Origin: Archivesica marissinica
Lineage: Eukaryota > Mollusca > Bivalvia > Venerida > Vesicomyidae
NCBI GenBank assembly: GCA_014843695.1
Contig: CM026395.1
Location: 45,308,396-45,372,395, forward strand
DNA length: 64,000 nt
Direction: 5' to 3'
Part shown: positions 22,178 to 37,100 of the stretch, piece by piece
Layout: each line of letters opens with the position of its first letter
How positions within the stretch are numbered: position 1 is the first letter of the stretch
Position numbers and translations under genes: made by a program
The notes under the pieces: model-generated
Seen by the model: the letters and a program-made list of their open reading frames with translations, nothing else
What the model was told of the DNA's origin: nothing
Databases searched by the model: none

Positions 22178-25100
22178 AGTGTATATCGCTGCAGCTGCAT
22201 TGTGGGGCATGTTTAAGTAATGTAGTGTATATCGCTACAGCTGCATTGTGGGGGCATGTTTAAGTAATGTAGTGTATATCGCTGCAGCTGCATTGTGGGG
22301 CATGTTTAAGTAATGTAGTGTATATCGCTGCAGCAGCATTGTGGGGCATGTTTAAGTAATGTAGTGTATATCGCTGCAGCTGCATTGTGGGGCATGTTTA
22401 AGTAATGTAGTGTATATCGCTGCAGCTGCATTGTGGGGCATGTTTAAGTAATGTAGTGTATATCGCTGCAGCTGCATTGTGGGGCATGTTTAAGTAATGT
22501 AGTGTATATCGCTGCAGCTGCATTGTGGGGCATGTTTAAGTAATGTAGTGTATATCGCTGCAGCTGCATTGTGGGGCATGTTTAAGTAATGTAGTGTATA
22601 TCGCTGCAGCTGCATTGTGGGGCATGTTTAAGTAATGTAGTGTATATCGCTGCAGCTGCATTGTGGGGCATGTTTAAGTAATGTAGTGTATATCGCTGCA
22701 GCTGCATGGGGGCATGTTTAAGTAATGTAGTGTATATCCCAGCTGCATTGTGGGGCATGTTTAAGTAATGTAGTGTATATCGCTGCAGCTGCATTGTGGG
22801 GCATGTTTAAGTAATGTAGTGTATATCGCTGCAGCTGCATTGTGGGGCATGTTTAAGTAATGTAGTGTATATCGCTGCAGCTGCATTGTGGGGCATGTTT
22901 AAGTAATGTAGTGTATATCGCTGCAGCTGCATTGTGGGGCATGTTTAAGTAATGTAGTGTATATCGCTGCAGCTGCATTGTGGGGCATGTTTAAGTAATG
23001 TAGTGTATATCGCTGCAGCTGCATTGTGGGGCATGTTTAAGTAATGTAGTGTATATCGCTGCAGCTGCATTGTGGGGCATGTTTAAGTAATGTAGTGTAT
23101 ATCGCTGCAGCTGCATTGTGGGGCATGTTTAAGTAATGTAGTGTATATTGCTGCAGCTGCATTGTGGGGCATGTTTAAGTAATGTAGTGTATATCGCTGC
23201 AGCTGCATTGTGGGGCATGTTTAAGTAATGTAGTGTATATCGCTGCAGCTGCATTGTGGGGCATGTTTAAGTAATGTAGTGTATATCGCTGCAGCTGCAT
23301 TGTGGGGCATGTTTAAGTAATGTAGTGTATATCGCTGCATTGTGGGGCATGTTTAAGTAATGTAGTGTATATCGCTGCATTGTGGGGCATGTTTAAGTAA
23401 TGTAGTGTATATCGCTGTATTGTGGGGCATGTTTAAGTAATGTAGTGTATATCGCTGCAGCTGCATTGTGGGGCATGTTTAAGTAATGTAGTGTATATCG
23501 CTGCAGTGTGGGGCATGTTTAAGTAATGTAGTGTATATCGCTGCATTGTGGGGCATGTTTAAGTAATGTAGTGTATATCGCTGCAGCTGCATTGTGGGGC
23601 ATGTTTAAGTAATGTAGTGTATATCGCTGCAGCTGCATTGTGGGGCATGTTTAAGTAATGTAGTGTATATCGCTGCAGCTGCATTGTGGGGCATGTTTAA
23701 GTAATGTAGTGTATATCGCTGCAGCTGCATTGTGGGGCATGTTTAAGTAATGTAGTGTATATCGCTGCAGCTGCATTGTGGGGCATGTTTAAGTAATGTA
23801 GTGTATATCGCTGCAGCTGCATTGTGGGGCATGTTTAAGTAATGTAGTGTATATCGCTGCAGCTGCATTGTGGGGCATGTTTAAGTAATGTAGTGTATAT
23901 CGCTGCAGCTGCATTGTGGGGCATGTTTAAGTAATGTAGTGTATATGCTGCAGCTGCATTGTGGGGCATGTTTAAGTAATGTAGTGTATATCGCTGCAGC
24001 TGCATTGTGGGGCATGTTTAAGTAATGTAGTGTATATCGCTGCAGCTGCATTGTGGGGCATGTTTAAGTAATGTAGTGTATATCGCTGCAGCTGCATTGT
24101 GGGGCATGTTTAAGTAATGTAGTGTATATCGCTGCAGCTGCATTGTGGGGCATGTTTAAGTAATGTAGTGTATATCGCTGCAGCTGCATTGTGGGGCATG
24201 TTTAAGTAATGTAGTGTATATCGCTGCAGCTGCATTGTGGGGCATGTTTAAGTAATGTAGTGTATATCGCTGCAGCTGCATTGTGGGGCATGTTTAAGTA
24301 ATGTAGTGTATATCGCTGCAGCTGCATTGTGGGGCATGTTTAAGTAATGTAGTGTATATCGCTGCAGCTGCATTGTGGGGCATGTTTAAGTAATGTAGTG
24401 TATATCGCTGATTGTGGGGCTGTTTAAGTAATGTAGTGTATACCTCTGCATTGTGGGGCATGTTTAAGTAATGTAGTGTATATCGCTGCAGCTGCATTGT
24501 GAGGGCATGTTTAAGTAATGTAGTGTATATCGCTGCAGCTGCATTGTGGGGCATGTTTAAGTAATGTAGTGTATATCGCTGCAGCTGCATTGTGGGGCAT
24601 GTTTAAGTAATGTAGTGTATATCGCTGCAGCTGCATTGTGAGGGCATGTTTAAGTAATGTAGTGTATATTGCTGCAGCTGCATTGTGGGGCATGTTTAAG
24701 TAATGTAGTGTATATCGCTGCATTGTGGGGCATGTTTAAGTAATGTAGTGTATATTGCTGCAGCTGCATTGTGGGCATGTTTAAGTAATGTAGTGTATAT
24801 CGCTGCAGCTGCATTGTGGGGCATGTTTAAGTAATGTAGTGTATATTGCTGCAGCTGCATTGTGGGGCATGTTTAAGTAATGTAGTGTATATCGCTGCAG
24901 CTGCATTGTGGGGCATGTTTAAGTAATGTAGTGTATATCGCTGCAGCTGCATTGTGGGGCATGTTTAAGTAATGTAGTGTATATCGCTGCAGCTGCATTG
25001 TGGGGCATGTTTAAGTAATGTAGTGTATATCGCTGCAGCTGCATTGTGGGGCATGTTTAAGTAATGTAGTGTATATCGCTGCAGCTGCATTGTGGGGCAT

Positions 25101-28100
25101 GTTTAAGTAATGTAGTGTATATCGCTGCATTGTGGGGCATGTTTAAGTAATGTAGTGTATCGCTGCAGCTGCATTGTGGGGCATGTTTAAGTAATGTAGT
25201 GTATATCGCTGCATTGTGGGGCATGTTTAAGTAATGTAGTGTATACCGCTGCATTGTGGGGCATGTTTAAGTAATGTAGTGTATATCGCTGCAGCTGCAT
25301 TGTGGGGCATGTTTAAGTAATGTAGTGTATATCGCTGCAGCTGCATTGTGGGGCATGTTTAAGTAATGTAGTGTATATCGCTGCAGCTGCATTGTGGGGC
25401 ATGTTTAAGTAATGTAGTGTATATCGCTGCAGTTGTGGGGCATGTTTAAGTAATGTAGTGTATATTGCTGCAGCATTGTGGGGCATGTTTAAGTAATGTA
25501 GTGTATATCGCTGCATTGTGGGGCATGTTTAAGTAATGTAGTGTATATCGCTGCAGCTGCATTGTGAGGGCATGTTTAAGTATGTAGTGTATATTGCTGC
25601 ACTGCATGTGGGGCATGTTTAAGTAATGTAGTGTATATCGCTGCTTGTGGCATGTTTAAGTAATGTAGTGTATATCGCTGTATTGTGGGGCATGTTTAAG
25701 TAATGTAGTGTATATCGCTGCAGCTGCATTGTGGGGCATGTTTAAGTATTGTAGTGTATATCGCTGCAGCTGCATTGTGGGGCATGTTTAAGTAATGTAG
25801 TGTATATCGCTGCATTGTGGGGCATGTTTAAGTAATGTAGAGTATATCGCTACAGCTGCATTGTGGGACATGTTTAAGTAATGTAGTGTATATCGCTGCA
25901 TTGTGGGGCATGTTTAAGTAATGTAGAGTATATCGCTGCAGCTGCATTGTGGGGCATGTTTAAGTATTGTAGTGTATATTCCTGCAGCTGCATTGTGAGG
26001 CATGCTTAAGTATTGTAGTGTATATTGCTGCAGCTGCATTGTGAGGCATGTTTAAGTAATGTAGTGTATATCGCTGCAGCTGCATTGTGGGGCATGTTTA
26101 AGTATTGTAGTGTATATTCCTGCAGCTGCATTGTGAGGCATGCTTAAGTATTGTAGTGTATATTGCTGCAGCTGCATTGTGAGGCATGTTTAAGTAATGT
26201 AGTGTATATCGCTGCAGCTGCATTGTGGGGCATGTTTAAGTAATGTAGTGTATATCGCTGCAGCTGCATTGTGGGGCAGGTTTAAGTAGTGTAGTGTATA
26301 TCGCTGCAGCTGCATTGTGGGGCATGTTTAAGTAATGTAGTGTATATCGCTGCAGCTGCATTGTGGGGCATGTTTAAGTAATGTAGTGTATATCGCTGCA
26401 GCTGCATTGTGGGGCATGTTTAAGTAATGTAGTGTATATCGCTGCAGCTGCATTGTGAGCCATGTTTAAGTAATGTAGTGTATATCGCTGCATTGTGGGG
26501 CATGTTTAAGTAATGTAGTGTATATCGCTGCAGCTGCATTGTGAGGCATGTTTAAGTAATGTAGTGTATATCGCTGCAGCTGCATTGTGGGGCATGTTTA
26601 AGTAATGTAGTGTATATTGCTGCAGCTGCATTGTGGGGCATGTTTAAGTAATGTAGTGTATATCGCTGCAGCTGCATTGTGGGGCATGTTTAAGTATTGT
26701 AGTGTATATTGCTGCAGCTGCATTGTGAGGCATGTTTAAGTAATGTAGTGTATATCGCTGCAGCTGCATTGTGGGGCATGTTTAAGTAATGTAGTGTATA
26801 TCGCTGCAGCTGCATTGTGGAGGCATGTTTAAGTAATGTAGTGTATATCGCTGCAGCTGCATTGTGGGGCATGTTTAAGTAATGTAGTGTATATCGCTGC
26901 AGCTGCATTGTGGGGCATGTTTAAGTAATGTAGTGTATATCGCTGCAGCTGCATTGTGGGGCATGTTTAAGTAATGTAGTGTATATCGCTGCAGCTGCAT
27001 TGTGGGGCATGTTTAAGTAATGTAGTGTATATCGCTGCAGCTGCATTGTGGGGCATGTTTAAGTAATGTAGTGTATATCGCTGCAGCTGCATTGTGGGGC
27101 ATGTTTAAGTAATGTAGTGTATATCGCTGCAGCTGCATTGTGGGGCATGTTTAAGTAATGTAGTGTATATCGCTGCAGCTGCATTGTGGGGCATGTTTAA
27201 GTAATGTAGTGTATATCGCTGCAGCTGCATTGTGGGGCATGTTTAAGTAATGTAGTGTATATCGCTGCAGCTGCATTGTGAGGCATGTTTAAGTAATGTA
27301 GTGTATATCGCTGCAGCTGCATTGTGGGGCATGTTTAAGTAATGTAGTGTATATCGCTGCAGCTGCATTGTGGGGCATGTTTAAGTAATGTAGTGTATAT
27401 CGCTGCAGCTGCATTGTGGGGCATGTTTAAGTAATGTAGTGTATATCGCTGCAGCTGCATTGTGGGGCATGTTTAAGTAATGTAGTGTATATCGCTGCAG
27501 TGTGGGGCATGTTTAAGTAATGTAGTGTATATCGCTGCATTGTGGGGCATGTTTAAGTAATGTAGTGTATATCTTTGTATTGTGGGGCATGTTTAAGTAA
27601 TGTAGTGTATACCGCTGCATTGTGTGGCATGTTTAAGTAATGTAGTGTATATCGCTGTATTGTGGGGCATGTTTAAGTAATGTAGTGTATATCGCTGCAG
27701 CTGCATTGTGGGGCATGTTTAAGTATTGTAGTGTATATTGCTGCAGCTGCATTGTGGGGCATGTTTAAGTAATGTAGTGTATATCGCTGAATTGTGGGGC
27801 ATGTTTAAGTAATGTAGTGTATATCGCTGCAGCTGCATTGTGAGGGCATGTTTAAGTAATGTAGTGTATATTGCTGCAGCTGCATTGTGGGGCATGTTTA
27901 AGTAATGTAGTGTATATCGCTGCATTGTGGGGCATGTTTAAGTAATGTAGTGTATATCGCTGTATTGTGGGGCATGTTTAAGTAATGTAGTGTATATCGC
28001 TGCAGCTGCATTGTGGGGCATGTTTAAGTATTGTAGTGTATATCGCTGCAGCTGCATTGTGGGGCATGTTTAAGTAATGTAGTGTATATCTCTGCATTGT

Positions 28101-31100
28101 GGGGCATGTTTAAGTAATGTAGAGTATATCGCTACAGCTGCATTGTGGGACATGTTTAAGTAATGTAGTGTATATCGCTGCATTGTGGGGCATGTTTAAG
28201 TAATGTAGAGTATATCGCTGCAGCTGCATTGTGGGGCATGTTTAAGTATTGTAGTGTATATTCCTGCAGCTGCATTGTGAGGCATGCTTAAGTATTGTAG
28301 TGTATATTGCTGCAGCTGCATTGTGGGGCATGTTTAAGTATTGTAGTGTATATTCCTGCAGCTGCATTGTGAGGCATGCTTAAGTATTGTAGTGTATATT
28401 GCTGCAGCTGCATTGTGAGGCATGTTTAAGTAATGTAGTGTATATCGCTGCAGCTGCATTGTGGGGCATGTTTAAGTAATGTAGTGTATATCGCTGCAGC
28501 AGCATTGTGGGGCATGTTTAAGTAGTGTAGTGTATATCGCTGCAGCTGCCTTGTGGGGCATGTTTAAGTAATGTAGTGTATATCGCTGCAGCTGCATTGT
28601 GGGGCATGTTTAAGTATTGTAGTGTATATTCCTGCAGCTGCATTGTGAGGCATGCTTAAGTATTGTAGTGTATATTGCTGCAGCTGCATTGTGAGGCATG
28701 TTTAAGTAATGTAGTGTATATCGCTGCAGCTGCATTGTGGGGCATGTTTAAGTAATGTAGTGTATATCGCTGCAGCTGCATTGTGGAGGCAGGTTTAAGT
28801 AGTGTAGTGTATATCGCTGCAGCTGCATTGTGGGGCATGTTTAAGTAATGTAGTGTATATCGCTGCAGCTGCATTGTGAGCCATGTTTAAGTAATGTAGT
28901 GTATATCGCTGCATTGTGGGGCATGCTTAAGTAATGTAGTGTATATCGCTGCAGCTGCATTGTGGGGCATGTTTAAGTATTGTAGTGTATATCGCTGCAG
29001 CTGCATTGTGGGGCATGTTTAAGTAATGTAGTGTATATCGCTGCAGCTGCATTGTGGGGCATGTTTAAGTAATGTAGTGTATATCGCTGCAGCTGCATTG
29101 TGGGGCATGTTTAAGTATTGTAGTGTATATCGCTGCAGCTGCATTGTGGGGCATGTTTAAGTAATGTAGTGTATATCACTGCATTGTGGGGCATGTTTAA
29201 GTAATGTAGTGTATATTCTGCATTGTGGGGCATTTAAGTAATGTAGTGTATATCGCTGCATTGTGGGGCATGTTTAAGTAATGTAGTGTATATCGCTGCA
29301 GCTGCATTGTGGAGGCATGTTTAAGTAATGTAGTGTATATCGCTGCAGCTGCATTGTGGGGCATGTTTAAGTAATGTAGTGTATATCGCTGCAGCTGCAT
29401 TGTGGGGCATGTTTAAGTATTGTAGTGTATATTCCTGCAGCTGCATTGTGAGGCATGCTTAAGTATTGTAGTGTATATTGCTGCAGCTGCATTGTGAGGC
29501 ATGTTTAAGTAATGTAGTGTATATCGCTGCAGCTGCATTGTGGGGCATGTTTAAGTAATGTAGTGTATATGCTGCAGCGCATTGTGGGCATGTTTAAGTA
29601 ATGTAGTGTATATCGCTGCAGCTGCATTGTGGGGCATGTTTAAGTAATGTAGTGTATATCGCTGCAGCTGCATTGTGAGGCATGTTTAAGTAATGTAGTG
29701 TATATCGCTGCAGCTGCATTGTGGGGCATGTTTAAGTATTGTAGTGTATATCGCTGCAGCTGCATTGTGGGGCATGTTTAAGTAATGTAGTGTATATCGC
29801 TGCAGCTGCATTGTGGGGCATGTTTAAGTAATGTAGTGTATATTGCTGCAGCTGCATTGTGGGGCATGTTTAAGTAATGTAGTGTATATCGCTGCAGCTG
29901 CATTGTGGGGCATGTTTAAGTAATGTAGTGTATATCGCTGCAGCTGCATTGTGGGGCATGTTTAAGTAATGTAGTGTATATCGCTGCAGCTGCATTGTGG
30001 GGCATGTTTAAGTATTGTAGTGTATATCGCTGCAGCTGCATTGTGGGGCATGTTTAAGTAATGTAGTGTATATCGCTGCAGCTGCATTGTGGGGCATGTT
30101 TAAGTAATGTAGTGTATATCGCTGCAGCTGCATTGTGGGGCATGTTTAAGTAATGTAGTGTATATCGCTGCAGCTGCATTGTGGGGCATGTTTAAGTAAT
30201 GTAGTGTATATCGCTGCAGTGTGGGGCATGTTTAAGTAATGTAGTGTATATCGCTGCAGCTGCATTGTGGGGCATGTTTAAGTAATGTAGTGTATATCGC
30301 TGCAGTGTGGGGCATGTTTAAGTAATGTAATGTATATCGCTGCATTGTGGGGCATGTTTAAGTAATGTAGTGTATATCGCTGCATTGTGGGGCATGTTTA
30401 AGTAATGTAGTGTATATCGCTGCAGCTGCATTGTGAGCCATGTTTAAGTAATGTAGTGTATATTGCTGCAGCTGCATTGTGGGGTATGTTTAAGCAATGT
30501 AGTGTATATCGCTGCATCTGCATTGTGGAGGCATGTTTAAGTATTGTAGTGTATATCGCTGCAGCTGCATTGTGGGGCATGTTTAAGTAATGTAGTGTAT
30601 ATCGCTGCAGCTGCATTGTGGGGCATGTTTAAGTAATGTAGTGTATATTGCTGCAGCTGCATTGTGGGGCATGTTTAAGTAATGTAGTGTATATCGCTGC
30701 AGCTGCATTGTGGGGCATGTTTAAGTATTGTAGTGTATATCGCTGCAGCTGCGTTGTGGGGCATGTTTAAGTAATGAAGTGTATATCGCTGCAGCTGCAT
30801 TGTGTGGCATGTTTAAGTATTGTAGTGTATATCGCTGCAGCTGCATTGTGGGGCATGTTTAAGTAATGTAGTGTATATCGCTGCAGCTGCATTGTGGGGC
30901 ATGTTTAAGTAATGTAGTGTATATTGCTGCAGCTGCATTGTGGGGCATGTTTAAGTAATGTAGTGTATATCGCTGCAGCTGCATTGTGGGGCATGTTTAA
31001 GTATTGTAGTGTATATCGCTGCAGCTGCGTTGTGGGGCATGTTTAAGTAATGAAGTGTATATCGCTGCAGCTGCATTGTGTGGCATGTTTAAGTATTGTA

Positions 31101-34100
31101 GTGTATATCGCTGCAGCTGCATTGTGGGGCATGTTTAAGTAATGTAGTGTATATCGCTGCAGCTGCATTGTGGGGCATGTTTAAGTAATGTAGTGTATAT
31201 CGCTGCAGCTGCATTGTGGGGCATGTTTAAGTAATGTAGTGTATATCGCTGCAGCTGCATTGTGGGGCATGTTTAAGTAATGTAGTGTATATCGCTGCAG
31301 TGTGGGGCATGTTTAAGTAATGTAGTGTATATCGCTGCAGTGTGGGGCNNNNNNNNNNNNNNNNNNNNNNNNNNNNNNNNNNNNNNNNNNNNNNNNNNNN
31401 NNNNNNNNNNNNNNNNNNNNNNNNNNNNNNNNNNNNNNNNNNNNNNNNNNNNNNNNNNNNNNNNNNNNNNNNNNNNNNNNNNNNNNNNNNNNNNNNNNNN
31501 NNNNNNNNNNNNNNNNNNNNNNNNNNNNNNNNNNNNNNNNNNNNNNNNNNNNNNNNNNNNNNNNNNNNNNNNNNNNNNNNNNNNNNNNNNNNNNNNNNNN
31601 NNNNNNNNNNNNNNNNNNNNNNNNNNNNNNNNNNNNNNNNNNNNNNNNNNNNNNNNNNNNNNNNNNNNNNNNNNNNNNNNNNNNNNNNNNNNNNNNNNNN
31701 NNNNNNNNNNNNNNNNNNNNNNNNNNNNNNNNNNNNNNNNNNNNNNNNNNNNNNNNNNNNNNNNNNNNNNNNNNNNNNNNNNNNNNNNNNNNNNNNNNNN
31801 NNNNNNNNNNNNNNNNNNNNNNNNNNNNNNNNNNNNNNNNNNNNNNNNNNNNNNNNNNNNNNNNNNNNNNNNNNNNNNNNNNNNNNNNNNNNNNNNNNNN
31901 NNNNNNNNNNNNNNNNNNNNNNNNNNNNNNNNNNNNNNNNNNNNNNNNNNNNNNNNNNNNNNNNNNNNNNNNNNNNNNNNNNNNNNNNNNNNNNNNNNNN
32001 NNNNNNNNNNNNNNNNNNNNNNNNNNNNNNNNNNNNNNNNNNNNNNNNNNNNNNNNNNNNNNNNNNNNNNNNNNNNNNNNNNNNNNNNNNNNNNNNNNNN
32101 NNNNNNNNNNNNNNNNNNNNNNNNNNNNNNNNNNNNNNNNNNNNNNNNNNNNNNNNNNNNNNNNNNNNNNNNNNNNNNNNNNNNNNNNNNNNNNNNNNNN
32201 NNNNNNNNNNNNNNNNNNNNNNNNNNNNNNNNNNNNNNNNNNNNNNNNNNNNNNNNNNNNNNNNNNNNNNNNNNNNNNNNNNNNNNNNNNNNNNNNNNNN
32301 NNNNNNNNNNNNNNNNNNNNNNNNNNNNNNNNNNNNNNNNNNNNNNNNTGTAGTGTATATCGCTGCAGCTGCATTGTGGGGCATGTTTAAGTAATGTAGT
32401 GTATATCGCTGCAGCTGCATTGTGGGGCATGTTTAAGTAATGTAGTGTATATCGCTGCAGCTGCATTGTGGGGCATGTTTAAGTAATGTAGTGTATATCG
32501 CTGCAGTGTGGGGCATGTTTAAGTAATGTAGTGTATATCGCTGCAGTGTGGGGCATGTTTAAGTAATGTAGTGTATATTGCTGCAGCTGCATTGTGGGGC
32601 ATGTTTAAGTAATGTAGTGTATATCGCTGTATTGTGGGGCATGTTTAAGTAATGTAGTGTATATCGCTGCAGCTGCATTGTGGGGCATGTTTAAGTAATG
32701 TAGTGTATATCGCTGCATTGTGGGGCATGTTTAAGTAATGTAGTGTATATCGCTGCATTGTGGGGCATGTTTAAGTAATGTAGTGTATATCGCTGCAGCT
32801 GCATTGTGGGGCATGTTTAAGTATTGTAGTGTATATCGCTGCAGCTGCATTGTGGGGCATGTTTAAGTAATGTAGTGTATATCGCTGCATTGTGGGGCAT
32901 GTTTAAGTAATGTAGTGTATATCGCTGCATTGTGGGGCATGTTTAAGTAATGTAGTGTATATCGCTGCAGCTGCATTGTGGGGCATGTTTAAGTAATGTA
33001 GTGTATATCGCTGCAGCTGCATTGTGGGGCATGTTTAAGTAATGTAGTGTATATCGCTGCATTGTGGGGCATGTTTAAGTAATGTAGAGTATATCGCTAC
33101 AGCTGCATTGTGGGACATGTTTAAGTAATGTAGTGTATATCGCTGCATTGTGGGGCATGTTTAAGTATTGTAGTGTATATTCCTGCAGCTGCATTGTGAG
33201 GCATGCTTAAGTATTGTAGTGTATATTGCTGCAGCTGCATTGTGAGGCATGTTTAAGTAATGTAGTGTATATCGCTGCAGCTGCATTGTGGGGCATGTTT
33301 AAGTAATGTAGTGTATATTCCTGCAGCTGCATTGTGAGGCATGCTTAAGTATTGTAGTGTATATTGCTGCAGCTGCATTGTGAGGCATGTTTAAGTAATG
33401 TAGTGTATATCGCTGCAGCTGCATTGTGGGGCATGTTTAAGTAATGTAGTGTATATCGCTGCAGCTGCATTGTGGAGGCATGTTTAAGTAGTGTAGTGTA
33501 TATCGCTGCAGCTGCATTGTGGGGCATGTTTAAGTAATGTAGTGTATATCGCTGCAGCTGCATTGTGAGCCATGTTTAAGTAATGTAGTGTATATCGCTG
33601 CATTGTGGGGCATGCTTAAGTAATGTAGTGTATATCGCTGCAGCTGCATTGTGGGCATGTTTAAGTAATGTAGTGTATATCGCTGCAGCTGCATTGTGGG
33701 GCATGTTTAAGTAATGTAGTGTATATCGCTGCAGCTGCATTGTGGGGCATGTTTAAGTAATGTAGTGTATATCACTGTATTGTGAGGCATGTTTAAGTAA
33801 TGTAGTGTATATCGCTGCAGCTGCATTGTGGGGCATGTTTAAGTAATGTAGTGTATATCACTGTATAGTGAGGCATGTTTAAGTAATGTAGTGTATATCG
33901 CTGCAGCTGCATTGTGAGGCATGCTTAAGTAATGTAGTGTATATCGCTGCAGCTGCATTGTGGGGCATGTTTAAGTATTGTAGTGTATATCGCTGCAGCT
34001 GCATTGTGGGGCATGTTTAAGTAATGTAGTGTATATCACTGCATTTGAGGCATTTAAGTAATGTAGTGTATATTGCTGCATTGTGGGGCATGTTTAAGTA

Positions 34101-37100
34101 ATGTAGTGTATATCGCTGCATTGTGGGGCATGTTTAAGTAATGTAGTGTATATCGCTGCAGCTGCATTGTGGAGCATGTTTAAGTAATGTAGTGTATATC
34201 GCTGCAGCTGCATTGTGAGGCATGTTTAAGTAATGTAGTGTATATCGCTGCAGCTGCATTGTGAGGCATGTTTAAGTAATGTAGTGTATATCGCTGCAGC
34301 TGCATTGTGGGGCATGTTTAAGTAATGTAGTGTATATCGCTGCATTGTGGGGCATGTTTAAGTAATGTAGTGTATATCGCTGCAGCTGCATTGTGGGGCA
34401 TGTTTAAGTAATGTAGTGTATATCGCTGCATTGTGGGGCATGTTTAAGTAATGTAGTGTATATCGCTGCAGCTGCATTGTGGGGCATGTTTAAGTAATGT
34501 AGTGTATATCGCTGCAGCTGCATTGTGGGGTTTAAGTAATGTAGTGTATATCGCTGCAGCTGCATTGTGGGGCATGTTTAAGTAATGTAGTGTATATCGC
34601 TGCAGCTGCATTGTGGCATGTTTAAGTAATGTAGTGTATATCGCTGCAGCTGCATTGTGGGGCATGTTTAAGTAATGTAGTGTATATCGCTGCAGCTGCA
34701 TTGTGGGCATGTTTAAGTAATGTAGTGTATATCGCTGCAGCTGCATTGTGGGGCATGTTTAAGTAATGTAGTGTATATCGCTGCAGCTGCATTGTGGGGC
34801 ATGTTTAAGTAATGTAGTGTATATCGCTGCAGCTGCATTGTGGGGCATGTTTAAGTAATGTAGTGTATATCGCTGCAGCTGCATTGTGGGGCATGTTTAA
34901 GTAATGTAGTGTATATCGCTGCAGCTGCATTGTGGGGCATGTTTAAGTAATGTAGTGTATATCGCTGCAGCTGCATTGTGGGGCATGTTTAAGTAATGTA
35001 GTGTATATTGCTGCATTGTGGGGCATGTTTAAGTAATGTAGTGTATATCGCTGCATTGTGGGGCATGTTTAAGTAATGTAGTGTATATCGCTGCAGCTGC
35101 ATTGTGGAGCATGTTTAAGTATTGTAGTGTATATTCCTGCAGCTGCATTGTGAGGCATGCTTAAGTATTGTAGTGTATATTGCTGCAGCTGCATTGTGAG
35201 GCATGTTTAAGTAATGTAGTGTATATCGCTGCAGCTGCATTGTGGGGCATGTTTAAGTAATGTAGTGTATATCGCTGCAGCTGCATTGTGGAGGCAGGTT
35301 TAAGTAATGTAGTGTATATCGCTGCAGCTGCATTGTGGGGCATGTTTAAGTAATGTAGTGTATATCGCTGCAGCTGCATTGTGAGCCATTTTTAAGTAAT
35401 GTAGTGTATATCGCTGCATTGTGGGGCATGCTTAAGTAATGTAGTGTATATCGCTGCAGCTGCATTGTGGGGCATGTTTAAGTATTGTAGTGTATATTGC
35501 TGCAGCTGCATTGTGGGGCATGTTTAAGTAATGTAGTGTATATCGCTGCAGCTGCATTGTGAGGCATGTTTAAGTAATGTAGTGTATATCGCTGCAGCTG
35601 CATTGTGGGGCATGTTTAAGTATTGTAGTGTATATTCCTGCAGCTGCATTGTGAGGCATGTTTAAGTAATGTAGTGTATATCGCTGCAGCTGCATTGTGG
35701 GCATGTTTAAGTAATGTAGTGTATATCGCTGCAGCTGCATTGTGAGGCATGTTTAAGTAATGTAGTGTATATGCTGCATTGTGGGCATGTTTAAGTAATG
35801 TAGTGTATATCGCTGCACGCATTGTGGGGCATGTTTAAGTAATGTAGTGTATATCGCTGCAGCTGCATTGTGGGGCATGTTTAAGTAATGTAGTGTATAT
35901 CGCTGCAGCGCATGTGGGCATGTTTAAGTAATGTAGTGTATATCGCTGCAGCTGCATTGTGAGGCATGTTTAAGTAATGTAGTGTATATCGCTGCAGCTG
36001 CATTGTGGGGCATGTTTAAGTAATGTAGTGTATATCGCTGCAGCTGCATTGTGGGGCATGTTTAAGTAATGTAGTGTATATCGCTGCAGCTGCATTGTGG
36101 GGCATGTTTAAGTAATGTAGTGTATATCCTGCAGCTGCATTGTGAGGCATGTTTAAGTAATGTAGTGTATATCGCTGCAGCTGCATTGTGGGGCATGTTT
36201 AAGTAATGTAGTGTATATCGCTGCAGCTGCATTGTGGGGCATGTTTAAGTAATGTAGTGTATATTGCTGCAGCTGCATTGTGGGGCATGTTTAAGTAATG
36301 TAGTGTATATCGCTGCAGCTGCATTGTGGGGCATGTTTAAGTATTGTAGTGTATATCGCTGCAGCTGCATTGTGGGGCATGTTTAAGTAATGTAGTGTAT
36401 ATCGCTGCAGCTGCATTGTGGGGCATGTTTAAGTAATGTAGTGTATATCGCTGCAGCTGCATTGTGGGGCATGTTTAAGTAATGTAGTGTATATCGCTGC
36501 AGCTGCATTGTGGGGCATGTTTAAGTAATGTAGTGTATATTGCTGCAGCTGCATTGTGGGGCATGTTTAAGTAATGTAGTGTATATCGCTGCAGCTGCAT
36601 TGTGGGGCATGTTTAAGTAATGTAGTGTATATCGCTGCAGCTGCATTGTGGGGCATGTTTAAGTAATGTAGTGTATATCGCTGCAGCTGCATTGTGGGGC
36701 ATGTTTAAGTAATGTAGTGTATATCGCTGCAGCTGCATTGTGGGGCATGTTTAAGTAATGTAGTGTATATCGCTGCAGCTGCATTGTGGGGCATGTTTAA
36801 GTAATGTAGTGTATATCGCTGCAGCTGCATTGTGGGGCATGTTTAAGTAATGTAGTGTATATCGCTGCAGCTGCATTGTGGGGCATGTTTAAGTAATGTA
36901 GTGTATATCGCTGCAGCTGCATTGTGGGGCATGTTTAAGTAATGTAGTGTATATCGCTGCATTGTGGGGCATGTTTAAGTAATGTAGTGTATATCGCTGC
37001 AGCTGCATTGTGGGGCATGTTTAAGTAATGTAGTGTATATCGCTGCAGTGTGGGGCATGTTTAAGTAATGTAATGTATATCGCTGCATTGTGGGGCATGT

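Noticed and set aside
31227..32466. Open frames of about 350-400 codons across the N run
   Set aside because: Most of each frame is unknown bases in an assembly gap; the ends are satellite.
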